From the NCBI GenBank assembly GCA_016165875.1, contig JABBOT010000005.1:27367368-27431367 (forward strand): a stretch of 64,000 nt of DNA. Reading direction: 5' to 3'. A model generated the notes under the pieces. The model searched no databases, was not told where the DNA came from, and saw only the letters and a list, made by a program, of their open reading frames with translations. The DNA comes from Acanthopleura granulata (Eukaryota > Mollusca > Polyplacophora > Chitonida > Chitonidae). Positions 50,256 through 62,214 of this stretch are shown here, piece after piece. How positions within the stretch are numbered: position 1 is the first letter of the stretch; the number at the start of each line of letters is the position of its first letter. The position numbers were made by a program, and so were the translations under genes.

Positions 50256-51572
50256 TTCAGATGACTGTTAGGGTTTAGTCCAGTCTGCTCAAAGTATATC
50301 ATGGCACTGTAACATATAGAAATTATTTATGCATTGTAAGTGTCATATGATGATTGTACTAGCTCAGTCTCTGTAAGACAATAATACAGATATGAATGAA
50401 AATAGTCATGAAAACTCAGAACTTCACTATAATTTAGGACAATTTTGATATCTTATAGTATTAATACCCGCTTCCACATACATGCCACTGTTCTCCATCT
50501 GATAAATGATTTGACCTTGTTCTATCGGGCTGACTGCTAAAAGCTGATGTGGGCCTATCGGCAAAATAATACTTACACCTTAATTAATAAGGCCAGAAAA
50601 TATATTTGTACTTGAACATGTAAGGCAAGAACAGGATGTCGTCTTGAATCACTTTATAAACTCACACTGCCTTTAACTACATTTTCTGCCTTGTTTCAGC
50701 AGACAGATACAAGAGTTCTGCTGGACATTTGTATTTATGTATCCACCAGAAATTAAAACCACACATGGAAAATAATTCATGATATAGCCCAAACACGAAT
50801 ATGGACTTCCAGACGGACAAAATCACTATACCATTATACAACTGCCAATACTGGTGGGCATATAAAAATTAAATCTTTAATACTTTTTTGATATATATGT
50901 TTTCTGTACCAATCCATGAGTACCACACTCTAATTAATACTTTCAATTAAATTTAAAACTTTCAGTGAGCTGCTATGGGCCAGGCGAAATATAACACATT
51001 GTCATTACATGATTAATATTATTCAAGTATATGGCATACACATAAGACGACTCAACCACTTTCCAGGCTTTATCTTTGGCGTACTCCATGTCTGAACTCA
51101 GCTCCATGAAAAACTGACTGTAAAATTAAACCCTGTTCACCTTATTTTTACACAATGTTGACAGTTTGGAAACAAATGGCCATCAGTCTATACATGTAGA
51201 CATTGGGTATACATGTAAATAGATACAACAAATGTCTTACAATTTCATGAAGCTGATACGATTTCTTTACTAACTAATCACTCTTCTGTGCTACATTTTG
51301 TACAAATCCATGCAATAATAGATGGTTTTCTGTATATTACGAAACAGTGTGGACACATGTCAGTTCGGCTGTTTATCTGTATATTACGAAACAGTGGACA
51401 TATGTCTATTTGGCTGTATTGTCAATGTACACAATTGCCATTTAACAGTTCTACTTTCGTATCACACGTGACCATCTTAGTACGAATCAATCTTCCCATG
51501 ACTCTAGGCCAGGTCTGACGCAAGTCGCAGAAACTACCATCAGCTAGCCAAGTAATCACATGGCCGTTCAAC
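50256..51572. other. Upstream region of GTPBP3
   Basis: No coding sequence is supported. No TATA box or other promoter element could be assigned. It contains a two-copy 47-bp direct repeat at 51329-51417 (TCTGTATATTACGAAACAG in both). Confidence 0.4.
51329..51417. repeat. 47-bp two-copy tandem repeat
   Basis: Units start at 51329 and 51376 with identical TCTGTATATTACGAAACAGT. Later positions (GGACACATGTCAGTTCGGCT and GGACATATGTCTATTTGGCT) differ at a few bases. Confidence 0.85.
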
Positions 51573-52305
51573 TACGTTACAACGCCATGGGAAGGTCCCA
51601 TTGAACACTAATAGCGCAAACTTGGCCACTTACCGTCCAGCCTTCACCCGACCATTGTGGCTCTGTTTCTGTGTTGCATTTGTCTCATTAGGTTGGACGT
51701 TTTGCATCCGCTCCAATTTCCGACCCCTGACGTCAACTGTTAAGTCACAATAAACTCGAGCTACCTCCACCTAACCCTTTGTAAAGCACGAAAGCGCCAT
51801 GTTTGATGGCGCATAGCATTATGGGAACAATACTCGCCCCTTCACCATCTCGACCTCCGTAAGATGTATCCTAGGGTTTACATTGTGTTATATAGCAAGT
51901 TATTCATTCTTTGGAGAAATATCTGGACGATTTCGACATCTTATCCTCTTTAATAAACACCTGAAGTATTTTACATCTGTTGGCAACAACGGCTGCAAAG
52001 GTTGATGTTAAATAGCTGCACAAAATAGCGTAGGACAAAATTTAACGAGCGCTTGATCGGATGCTTAGCTTCATCAAACATGGCGACACCCGGTGTGTAC
52101 CGATTGAGATAGAATTTGCTCCAGTTTTATTATGACTTAACAGTTGCGTTAGGGTCGGAAATTGTAGCGGATGCAAAGCATCCAACCTTATGAGAAAAAT
52201 GCAACGCTGAAGCAGAGTCAAACTACTTGAGTGAAAGCCGGACGAGAGGTGGCCGAGTTTGCGCTATTAATGTTCAATGAGACCTTCCCACGGCGTTGTA
52301 GCGTA
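51573..52305. mobile_element. Foldback element 2 (about 245-bp arms)
   Basis: 51573-51819 is an inverted copy of 52060-52305. Landmarks pair in mirror order: TACAACGCC and GGCGTTGTA, GGGAAGGTC and GACCTTCCC, AATAGCGCAAAC and GTTTGCGCTATT, TTTGCATCCGCT and AGCGGATGCAAA, AACTGTTAAGTCA and TGACTTAACAGTT, GCCATGTTTGATG and CATCAAACATGGC. The arms are richer in CG than their surroundings. The 240-bp centre has no ORF. No certain target duplication was found. Confidence 0.88.
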
Positions 52306-52839
52306 TTTTTATTCAGGTTTACTGGTATCCTCAGTGGTAACTTGTTACAGACATGAATAAATGTGTCGAAAAAGGGGAACGATTTCTTACCTCATAATTT
52401 TGGACTGTTCCAATTTCTACGCTAAAAATCCAAGCACGGGGGAGCAAACACCAAGCCTACCAAGGCTCATAACACTACGACAACATCACAGACTGGCGAA
52501 AAAGTAAAAACAACATTGGTCGCGTTAACTATGACAAATAATGGTTGAAAAAAAGTCCATTACCTGTGGCTACAATTAAACAGATAAAAATATCATCCAA
52601 TGAGCAAGTGCCTCCCCCCCCCACACCATGTTTCTATGGCAATAGGACGCTAGTACCTGCGTTCCAGATGATTTATTTAGAGAAAATGGTGGTGAACCCC
52701 TGATGATATTTGGATATGTTGTAGGCCAGGCATCTAGTTATTTGACAGTATGTGTCATTTGGGCCAAGGAAAATTAGGGAATAGAGTTTTAGGAGGGTGT
52801 TCTTTGTGAAATTACTATATAAATAGTAAGGCAATTTTT

Positions 52840-55640
52840 TTAGTGTTTTTATACTTACAAGATGGGAGACATAGCTCAACTTGATTTTTGTTTAATTTAA
52901 CTTCTTATGTCATATTTTTTTCCTTTCATCATCTAGATAACATAATGTCAGAGCATGTCAGTCTTCACTGAGCTCTGAGAAGGATTTGAAAGCACAGAGG
53001 CAATTTTGATTACACGTTTTGGCCCCTATGTTTACAATATGTTTTTCAGGTAAGTGAAATAGATGAAAGCAAATATTTTTCACAAAAGCTGACTTGATGC
53101 CAACATGATTTCTTCTCCCATGTTATACATAACAACAGAAACCAGCAAGTGAATTGTCTTGGACTTCCGGCAAAAACTGGCCACTGCAGCAGCGATTTGA
53201 ATGTCTGACACATCCTGCTTGGTTGCAGTATGGGAGACATAGCTCAACGTGATTCTTTTTTATTTAACTACTTATGCCACATTTTTTTATTATGCCACAA
53301 TGTACACAAGATGACGTCACAGCATGTCAGTTTTCATTGAGCTGTTAGGAGAATTAACCAACACAGGGCCAGTTTTGATTGTGTGCAAGTGGAAGTCTGT
53401 CTAAGGGAATTAAGTCTTCCCTTAAATGTGTATCGCATTGGTCACACAGATGAATGCAGACTTTTCTCACAAATCCACCTTTGACCCCAACATGGTTTTA
53501 TCTCCCATATTTTACATACCAACAGAAACTAGCATGTGGATTTTCAGGGACTTCTCATGAAAACTGAGCACTAGAGAAGCAATTTTAATATGCGCTACAT
53601 CCCCTTTAGCTACAAGATGGGAGACATAGCTCTATAACTACTTATGTGATATTTTTTCTTCTCTCATCATCTACGTAACATGACATGACAGCATGTCAGT
53701 TTTCACTGAACTCTGAGGAGAACTAGGAAGCACAGAGCCAATTTTGATTGTGCGTTTTGGACTCTATGCCAAGAATATGCTATCCAGATAGATGACATAG
53801 ATGAATGGAGATTTTTTGCACAAACCCAGACTTGATACCAACATGGTTTCTTCTCCCATGTTATACATACCAACAGAAACTAGCGTGTGAATTTTTTTGG
53901 ACTTCCAGCTAAAACTGGCCACTACAGCAGCGATTTGAATGTCTGACACATCCTGCTTGGCTGCTATATGGGAGACATATCTCACCTTGAATTTTTTTAC
54001 GTAACTACTTTTCCCATATGTTTTTATTCTGTCATCATCTAGAAAACAAAACATCACAGCTTATCAGTTATTACTGAGCTGTATGGAGAATTAAGAAGCA
54101 CAGATGTAATATCAATTGCACGTCAAAGCCCCTATGGCTACAACATGTTATCCAGGTAGGTGACATAGATGAATGGAGATTTTTTTTCCCAAAACCTGAC
54201 TTGATGCCAACATGGTTTCTTCCCGCATGTTATACATACCAACAGAAACTAGGATCTGGATGTTCTGGGACTTCCTGCGAAAACTGGCCACGACAGGAGA
54301 GATTTTAATGTCCGACAGATCCTCCTTGGCTGCAATATGGTACACAAAGCTCAACTTGATTTTTTTTTATTTAACTACGTGTGGACTATTTTTTTTTTAT
54401 TGTGTCACAATGTACATAAAATGACGTCATAGCATGTTAGTTTTCATTGAGCTGTGAGGAGAATTAGCCAGCAGGAGCCAATTTTGACTGTGTGCAAGTA
54501 CAAGTCTATCCAAGGGAATTAACTCTTGCCTCAACCGTGTAATGTATTGGTCACATAGATTGACACATATATTTTTCACAAAACCTACTTTGAAGCCAGT
54601 ATGGTTTCATTTTGTATGTTTTACATACCAACAGAAACCAGCATGTGTATTTTCAGGGACTTCTGATGAAAACAGCCCTAGACAAGCGATTTTAATATGA
54701 CACAAATCAGTTTGACTACAAGATGGGAGACATAGCTCAACTTGATTTTTGTTTTATTTACCTACTTATCTCATGTTTTTTTCTTCTGTCATCATCTGCA
54801 TAACATGACGTCACTGCATGTCAGTTTTTACTGAGCTGTATGGAGAATTAAGAAGCACATAGCCAATTTTTAATCCATGTTTTGGGCTTTATGCCAACAA
54901 AATGTTGTCCAGGTAGGTGACGTATATGAGTGGAGATTTTTTGCACAAAATGTGACTTGATGCCAACACGGATACCAACAGAAACTAGCACGTGGATTTG
55001 TAGGGATTTGTAGCTGCTTATGCCTACAAGATATTATTCAAGTAGGTAACATAGATGAATGCAGACTTTTTTCACACAGCCTGACTTGATGCCAACCTGG
55101 TTTCTTCTCCCATTTTGTACATACCATCAGAAACAAGCATGTGGATTTTCAGAGACCTATCGTGAAAACTGCCCACCAGAGGGGCGATTTTAATTTCCGA
55201 CTCCTTGTCTGCAATATGGGAGATATAACTCAACTTGATTTGTTTTTTTTTCACTTAACTACTGATCCCATATTTTTTTATTGCGACATAATGTACATAA
55301 CATGATGTCACAGTATGTCAGGTTTCATTGAGCTGTGAGGAGAATTAGCCATGACAGAGCCAATTTTGATTGTGTGCAAGTACAAGTCTTGTATCCAAGG
55401 GAATTGTCTGTTGCCTTAGCTGTGTATTGCTTTGGGTCACATAGATCAATGCAGTTTTTTCACAAAACCTGCTTTCAAGCCAACATGGTTTCTTTTCCTA
55501 TGTCTCACATACCTACAGAAACTAGCATGTGTTTTTTCAGGGACTTCTCATGAAAACTGAGCACTAGAGAAATGATTTTAATGTGCGCTACATCCCCTTA
55601 GGCTACAAGATGGGAGACATAGCTGAACTTGATTTTTTTT
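52840..55640. repeat. Degenerate tandem array of about 370-bp units
   Basis: The word ATGGGAGACATAGCTCAACT (or a variant) recurs near 52862, 53231, 53617, 53969, 54340, 54724, 55217 and 55612, spaced 350-395 bp apart except one gap of about 490. Two unit types are visible. One follows CTACAAG and continues with TCATCATCT and TATCCAGGTAG-like words. The other follows CTGCAATAT and continues with AATGTACATAA and CAAGTACAAGTCT. They mostly alternate, giving a dimer of about 750 bp. Confidence 0.85.
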
Positions 55641-57439
55641 TTTGTTATTTAGCGACTGATGTGATGTTTTTTTCCTTATACTTTTGTGTGTCATTTCAAT
55701 TGTCCTTTATGTAGGATAATGAGTTGTTTCAGAGATACCCTTTCAGAAAGGCTCCTTTTTGCTGGAATATGTTGGTGAATGACTGAACTTGTTGAAGGGA
55801 AGGGTTCGATTTTTCCCAAAAAGGTTACTGGACAGTAGAGCTAGTAGTTAAATATTTTTCTGGACCTGCCCCTATGGACCATAAGCCTTATGTCCTCGCC
55901 GATGGAATAACAAAAAGGCATGTTAGGTAATCAATAATTTTTAATTGAACCATCAATTTATGTTTAGCAATTGCCAAGTTGATTCCGAGAGTTCCATTTA
56001 AACATGTCATGAAAACATTAAAAAAAAAAAAAGAAAAAACCCACACTACTTTTGTGAAGTACATGTACAAAAACCGCCCATAGTGATTGCCAACCACAAG
56101 ACATGAACTGCGATCCTTGACTCTAGATACTATTGACTAAAAGCTAAAGTTAATAAAAACAGGCAGGGTTTTCTACATGTAACTTTCCACTTAGGATTGC
56201 AAGTACTTTCTTTATTCAAGCTATTAGCCAACATCTCATGCTCCATATAAGAGTCCACATGACACATCGATGTTTAGACTGTCTTTCAGATTTTCATTTT
56301 TTCGCATTAACTCGACCTGTGCTGGGAATCATATGTCTTTAAGATCATATTTTACAAATGTTGTACATAATAGATTTTGGGCTTACTTATTTGTATGTAA
56401 GCTGTCACTTCCAGATATCACGTTCAACAACATGCTCCTGTGTGTGAATGAAGTCAGGAAGGTTTACAAAGATTTTGTCGCGAATTTCCACACGTTTGTC
56501 GTGTTATTTTCTAGCACATGTTAACTTGTCTTTGTTGTTTTCTTATGTGTTTTGGACATACAACCCTCCACATGCAGACCTGTACCTTGCCTGTCACATT
56601 TACAGTTAGTGCCAATTCCAGACAGTGCACAAGTAATACATGAGTTGTCATCCATGGCACGAAATGGTGCAAGTTTTCTATGTCAGCAACGTGAAAGAAT
56701 GCAGTCTCTCTCATGAAATAAAACATTGGCTGCTAAATGTATAAATGCTGGAAATTATGCAGAGGTAGATACATGTGATAATTTCGTTTTTACAGTGACA
56801 AAGGCAATATTTTTCAGAAGACTGTAGAACAAATTTACAGGACGGACTGAAGCACTCGGTCCAATTGACCACTGGGAACATCGAACCCCGAAGGGCTATG
56901 AATTCTGTTATAACAAACTTATTCCAGCATGATATTTTCATGTTCTTAATGTCAGGGAAGTCAAGGGAGGAAAAAGAATCCCACGAATGCAATAGTATTT
57001 ATCTCAGATATCACCTTGATGAGACCTCAAGTTTAATTTCCCAGCAGTTTATCATGGACTAAGTGATCTACCATAATGCATTGCCCCAAGACGCACTTAG
57101 CATACAGACTGGGATGCACAATTTTATTGAATTTTTCAGCTGTTGCATATCTAGATATTTGGGAAAGATCTGCTTATTTGGTCTAGTGGTTAGGCAATAC
57201 AACTGCTTGGCCCGATGTTAGTATAATGTGACAAGGTGTCTTCTGGATGTTACTTCAGTGACGGCAGCACTTCAGCACCATGGACTTGCCCTGCCACAAG
57301 AAGGCACAGTGTATGTGCACATATCTAATGACTACTCCTCATCATAGGACTGAAACCTTAAGTGTGATAGATATTTAAGATAAATGGATTGGAAAAATTT
57401 AAGAAATAATATGTTAATTAAATATACTTGTGATTTCAG
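55641..57439. other. No recognised gene
   Basis: This is AT-rich sequence between the tandem array and the SET exon. It ends in a SINE copy at 57175-57362. I looked for upstream exons of the SET-domain gene and found none that keep frame. Confidence 0.4.
57175..57362 (+). mobile_element. SINE family A, diverged
   Basis: GTCTAGTGGTTAGGCAATAC (A-box region), GCACCATGGACTTGCCCTGC, ACAAGAAGGCACAGTGTATG and ATAGGACTGAAACCTTAA follow the order of the copy at 1013-1345. The tail is degraded. It ends about 80 bp before the SET exon. Confidence 0.65.
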
Positions 57440-57632
57440 TACTGATGCAACAAAAACACAAGGGTATCTCCGCCAGTTGGTGAAGGATGCTCCTCCAAGC
57501 CATACAAACTGTCACATGAAGCTCAAATCCTTTGATGACTACCTAAGGCTGTGTTTGTATGCAATTAAGGATATTCAAAGTGAGGAGGAGCTTAAATATG
57601 ACTATGGGAAGAGTGAGGCTAATCTAAGCTGA
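57440..57632 (+). CDS. SET-domain C-terminal exon (orphan)
   Basis: The acceptor is TTGTGATTTCAG at 57428-57439. The exon takes one base to complete a codon, then reads GYLRQLVKDAPPSHTNCHMK and LCLYAIKDIQSEEELKYDYG before TGA. The second block is the conserved end of SET methyltransferase domains (hydrophobic strand, A-x-DI, E-E-L-x-YDYG with the active-site Tyr). The first corresponds to the segment that usually reads RLVND or RxxNH with NC, as in the KMT5A-like and orphan SET families of fish and molluscs. Here a Lys replaces the Asn expected in LVND, and EE-EL replaces GEEL. Domain length after this point is short, without a post-SET Cys cluster. No upstream exons with the rest of the domain were found in the window. 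It could be the last exon of a gene with a long intron spanning the tandem array, or a relic. Confidence 0.6.
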
Positions 57633-57711
57633 AGAAAGAAAGGTCAGTTCACTATTAACAAATAATTTTTAGGTTCATAAAATCAGTTGAAAAATTGTTT
57701 TTGGTTTCCTT

Positions 57712-57812
57712 TTGCTGGTTTTCTCCCTGGCCGTGCATGGGAAGACCTTCCAACAACCTATGTGCTGGCCATCATCTTACAAATAAATCAAATATCCTTT
57801 TAAGGATTTGTA
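57712..57812 (+). mobile_element. SINE family B fragment
   Basis: GGTTTTCTCCCTGGCCGTGC, GGGAAGACCTTCCAACAACC and CTTACAAATAAATCAAATAT are pieces of the family B body and tail, rearranged or internally deleted. Confidence 0.45.
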
Positions 57813-57814
57813 TC

Positions 57815-57815
57815 A

Positions 57816-57861
<46 letters not shown>
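57815..57861. repeat. (AT)n(GT)n microsatellite
   Basis: About 14 AT units are followed by about 9 GT units, uninterrupted. Confidence 0.95.
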
Positions 57862-60800
57862 TTACATGATTATTTTAGCAAGTATACATGTGCTTTTATT
57901 CTCTGTTGTGATAAAACACCTAATTAGTCCGTCTGTACTAAGTACAGGTGTAGTTTATGGTGTACCTGAACGTTGGCGTCAGCGTCCTATAAAAGGGAAA
58001 GCAATGTTAAACAAAATGTTAGGAGTGGTATCTTAAAACGTACTGCATGTATTGAACCCAGGGTTTGCACACATGTAGAGCACAATAACACGAGGGGTAT
58101 ATTCCATCATTGATTCTGTGTGTGAATCTTAAATACTACAAATTATCAATCTCTTGCAGGAGAACAGCTTTCTCAGTCACTTACTCTTCTGTGCCAGATC
58201 TGTTTGACAAAAACATATCATAGTATATCATTTTCATATTAAAACAATAGCAAACATGTGATTTACGTCATCTGATTCTCTCCATTATAAAAACTGTGTA
58301 TATAAACACGAGCATGTTTTTGCAAGTTTAGTTCCGTGTGTTGATCTGAATTGGAATTTTGATTCTTTGTTCCTCTCCAGTAGCTACTAATACATGTCAT
58401 AGTTTTTGAAAATGAAATTCTGATGTGGAGTATTTCGAGACTGTAAGTAGGATTTGCAGGACAATAATTGTGTATCAACATGAGATGACCCAGGTAAAAT
58501 GATGCTGACATTACGAACATAATATGTGAATGTTAGTTTTCAAAAGTTTCACATTTATGAGCATGCAAATGCAAACCTTAAAAACAAATATACATGTAAA
58601 GAACTTCAGTCGCGAAAGTATATGTGGTTGTAACAATGTATAAGTTATACCTTGCATGTTGTCGATCAGAAAACCAACGGTCCTCATCAAATTCTCAGAG
58701 AGGTAAATGCTTCATTCTTTGAATCACAACCGGTTACGTGACGGTGACGGAGACAACACCGTTCTTGAAAGTCAACATTTTATTTACGTTCTTTACTCTT
58801 ACGTTTCCATATATTTCTTGCTTTCTTTCTATCTATAATTCATTTATACAATGGCGGTAGGAACAGAATAAATAGCAGGACAGCATAAACAGCCACTTTT
58901 TAGATTTCAAGTCAGCTCTAACAGGCTGATAGTCCTGGTGGGAATTTGTCCTTACAGTTCTACAGTTCTAGATTCTGAATGACAACTGTCTACAAAACAT
59001 TTATATATACGTTTAAAAAAGCAACCACGCTGAATTGAGAGAGGAAAGATGACAAGATGAAAGGATAGTTGAGTATACCTGTCAGTGAAAACCATCCCTG
59101 ACACGTACATGTCGAGTATAAGGGAGGCAAAAGGAGCAACGACCTTGAATGAAAAAGTGGTCAGGGTTAGGACAAGACGGTAGGATTTTGTTGCAACGCG
59201 ATTAGGTAAATCTGTGGTACAATTTGATAAAAAAAGTCAGATTAAAGAGGTAATGAAAGACGTTTAAAAGCCCGTCAGAAAACATCAAAGACCCTGTCAT
59301 GTAATATTTATTCAAGGTCGTTGTTCCTGTGTTTCCCTTACATAACAATGACCAAGGCCAAAGATAGTCAATATAGGGTTCTTCCAAGTGCGTAAGCCAA
59401 GATTACGTGAATGGAAAAGTTGATTATAAGCCTTCAAAAAAATAGAATGTTTATACAGAGGAAAATACAGACGTGCAACCAGACAAACGCATGGACTGAC
59501 TGACAGATGCCATCAGCTAAACAGCATTCCAGTCCAGTTCAAAGTGCTGCAAGGGCTACGAGGTGAAAAATATAATTTACTTTTCTCTGCATGCCAGACA
59601 TTGCGTTTATCCAAAACTTCAGCAAAAATCACATATTCACATAGCATGGATGTTTATCCATTTTCACTGTCACCTGGAATGGCCGTGACTATATCAGAAA
59701 CTCGCCTGTGAAAAGGCTCATTGTCGTCATGTAATACATCATAATTGTAACCCTGATGACATTGACTTTTTCGCAACATCAAGATACACCTACCTGATCA
59801 ATGAGAGTGAAGCTGGCTTGCAAATTCAAAGACTACATCGATTAATCTCAGTCTTTACCCAGAGAGGGACCAATGAAGCTTATTTACTTAGACAATAGAT
59901 GATTGAATGCTTTAATTAGTTCTCTCCTTTCCTCTGCTCTCATGTAAGTAACGGGGTTTAAGTACTCACTCAATGGAATATAGTAGTTCTTAGGCCAAAT
60001 AATTCTTTATCTTTCAACCAAGAGATATATGTGTTTCGAAATAAACAAAAACAGTTGGTTTTTTGGGGCTCTTGCTAATGTGCTTTTAATTGCAAACACC
60101 TCTTGAGAAATTATGAGGAAATATAACAGGTTGGCATGGTAGGCGTAAATGGTGGAGTTTTGCTCTTGTTTGGTAGAGGAAATTACCAGGAGAGGGAGCA
60201 AGATTGAAATCAGAAACGAGTGGAAACATTCCACCTGCTACATGTACAACCCAGACGAGACCTTCAGCCGAGAGAAGCCCCGCATACCTTAATTCTTATA
60301 ATTTATGGGACAGATAATAGTATTTCTGAAAGCACTCTCACATAATCACATAAAGTATAGATAGATTGTCCATTAGTCTATCCGCGTGAGTAGAAAGAAA
60401 CTGTGTATTACTGTTTTACTTACATGTACCTTGGCTGAAAATGGCAGATCAGGTTTCCCCAAAATAGGAAGAATTAGGCTAGGCATACTGGTGCATAAAA
60501 CTCTTTATTGACTTCAACAGATCGAGATAATTATATGATTCGGTTTGGCACATCAAACACACAACATCGCTACTTGTATAACAGCTCTAAATTAAACATA
60601 TAAGACATCTTGCTGTATGGACCTTTACACCATGAATTTTCAAGTCTGTCTAAATAAATTTTGACAATATTTATTAACTGACGGGACATATAAGAAGGCC
60701 TGCTTAAAACACAAATATTCAACACCATGCACACTATGTTCCTGTTTTCTATTCACCCCCTAAGCACAGCATGCATGCCCTTTATGCTCCAACATGGTCA

Positions 60801-61304
60801 CTTCCATCTTCATTAAAGTCATTATACTGGGTATTTTAAGCAGAAATACGACGAATGGACCAGAATGGAAACTCACTTGATGCCAGTCATATTTGCCACA
60901 GGCCAGCCTATGTTAAACCTGAACACCTTGCTGTAGAATTACATGATCACAACATGAATCGCCTCTCGTGCAGAAACCAGAGCTCTTCTCTGACAAATCA
61001 TGTTTGCCACCTGCCTGTTATAAGCAGAACTTAACAAAAAACAACACGACAAGGTAAGTTAATTTTCCAAATAATACATATTAACGTTTTTATTTCTCAT
61101 TATTCAACAAAACAAACTTCAATAAAACTCTCCACCTTACATATGCCCTCTCTTTCTGCCTGCCAGCCAGCCAGCTCTCAATCAAATCACGATTTTTTGC
61201 CTTAAATCATAGTAGATGTAGTTATGATGCTTTAAAAAATTAACAACTGTCCCTTCTTCACACAAAGGTTTTTACATATCTTTCTTATAATAACTAGATT
61301 TATC
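57862..61304. other. No recognised gene
   Basis: This is AT-rich single-copy-looking sequence. A short TTATACAATGGCGGTAGGAA near 58843 recalls the family B SINE body. No ORF with protein-like composition or splice signals was found. Confidence 0.4.
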
Positions 61305-61310
61305 TTTATT
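61305..61310 (-). terminator. Polyadenylation signal for the minus-strand exon
   Basis: The plus strand reads TTTATT, so the minus strand has AATAAA. It lies 54 bases downstream of the stop codon at 61364, a normal distance for a short 3' UTR. Confidence 0.5.
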
Positions 61311-61363
61311 CACGTTCTCATTAGTTGGTGGAGTGTTTTCTTCTTGATGACACGTGAATATTT

Positions 61364-61657
61364 CTACTGAGGAATCTTCTGATTTTCTAACATGGTGTCA
61401 CCTGCTATTTGCCTACTCTTTAATGCCTGCATGGCCTGAGAACCTTTAGTCAGTGGTACTCCAACAAACTCACATTGTTCAAAAACAGAACTGGCTGGAC
61501 CAGAGTTTATGCAATTCACTGCACTGTTGGCCCTCCCAGGAAAGTTTCTGGACAAAGTTTTCTGCTTTGGTTTAGATTTACTCAGTCCTCTGTTCACTGC
61601 TTCACATTTTACAAATTCAGTACATGCACAGTTTCGTCCAGAGTGTGTGTTTCCAGT
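61364..61657 (-). CDS. Probable terminal exon, unknown protein
   Basis: I do not recognise this protein. The minus strand has a pyrimidine-containing acceptor (TGTGTTCATTTCAG) just before 61657. A phase-0 frame of 97 codons follows, then a stop and AATAAA 54 bases later. The peptide is Ser/Lys/Asn-rich and polar (RGLSKSKPKQKTLSRNFPG) and ends in a more structured stretch (FEQCEFVGVPLTKGSQAMQA, then LKSRQIAGDTMLENQKIP). The open frame continues upstream to 61900, but that part overlaps the 5' UTR of the LINE and is probably not coding. If real, the LINE sits antisense in the upstream intron of this gene, and earlier exons lie beyond the right edge. Confidence 0.42.
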   Translation of the reverse strand, partial: TGNTHSGRNCACTEFVKCEAVNRGLSKSKPKQKTLSRNFPGRANSAVNCINSGPASSVFEQCEFVGVPLTKGSQAMQALKSRQIAGDTMLENQKIPQ

Positions 61658-62214
61658 CTGAAATGAACACATTCCCTCAGTTTTGCCACTGACTCCGGTT
61701 CGCTGAGGTTGAATCTCGCAGGTAAGGGGAGGCAGTTTGAATTCTTCCGTGGGTTGCGACCCGTGATGGGGGAGGACGGGATCCTGGTAGCTGAGGGCGG
61801 GTTGATCTTGCGAGATCCTCACACCCAACACTCCACTTCGGCCCTTACGTCTCCAAAGACGGGCGGTCGGATGGCCCGCTCCGATCAATCGGCTGGTCAC
61901 GCCGGTCCAGATGTCCGGATATCAACCTTCATAGATCTCCATTTGGTATAGAGTCATTGCTTTCCGTCTTGGAAGGTTTTAGTAAGATGTTCGGATGTCT
62001 GGGCGGTGGCTTTAGGGTCAGTCGAGTAGGCCGTTTCTAATTTATTAGATTCGGCCTGCTCGAGTATGAGCGAAAAATCCATCTTATCGAGGATGGCGTG
62101 GAACTCTCGTCTCTCCTTCTGCTGGTTACTCGCAGGAGGGGTTTCGTCCTACATGTATTGACACTCCGAGGCGGGTGAGAGACACGGCGCTATGAATCAT
62201 CAAACCGTTTCGTT

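Noticed and set aside
52840..55640. CRISPR-like or coding exon cluster interpretation of the tandem array
   Set aside because: Units are about 370 bp, diverged throughout, without short identical repeats and unique spacers. Splice signals are also lacking.
61658..61900. Upstream extension of the minus-strand ORF at 61364
   Set aside because: The extension lies on the GC-rich leader of the LINE and beyond a usable splice acceptor, so it is not counted as coding.
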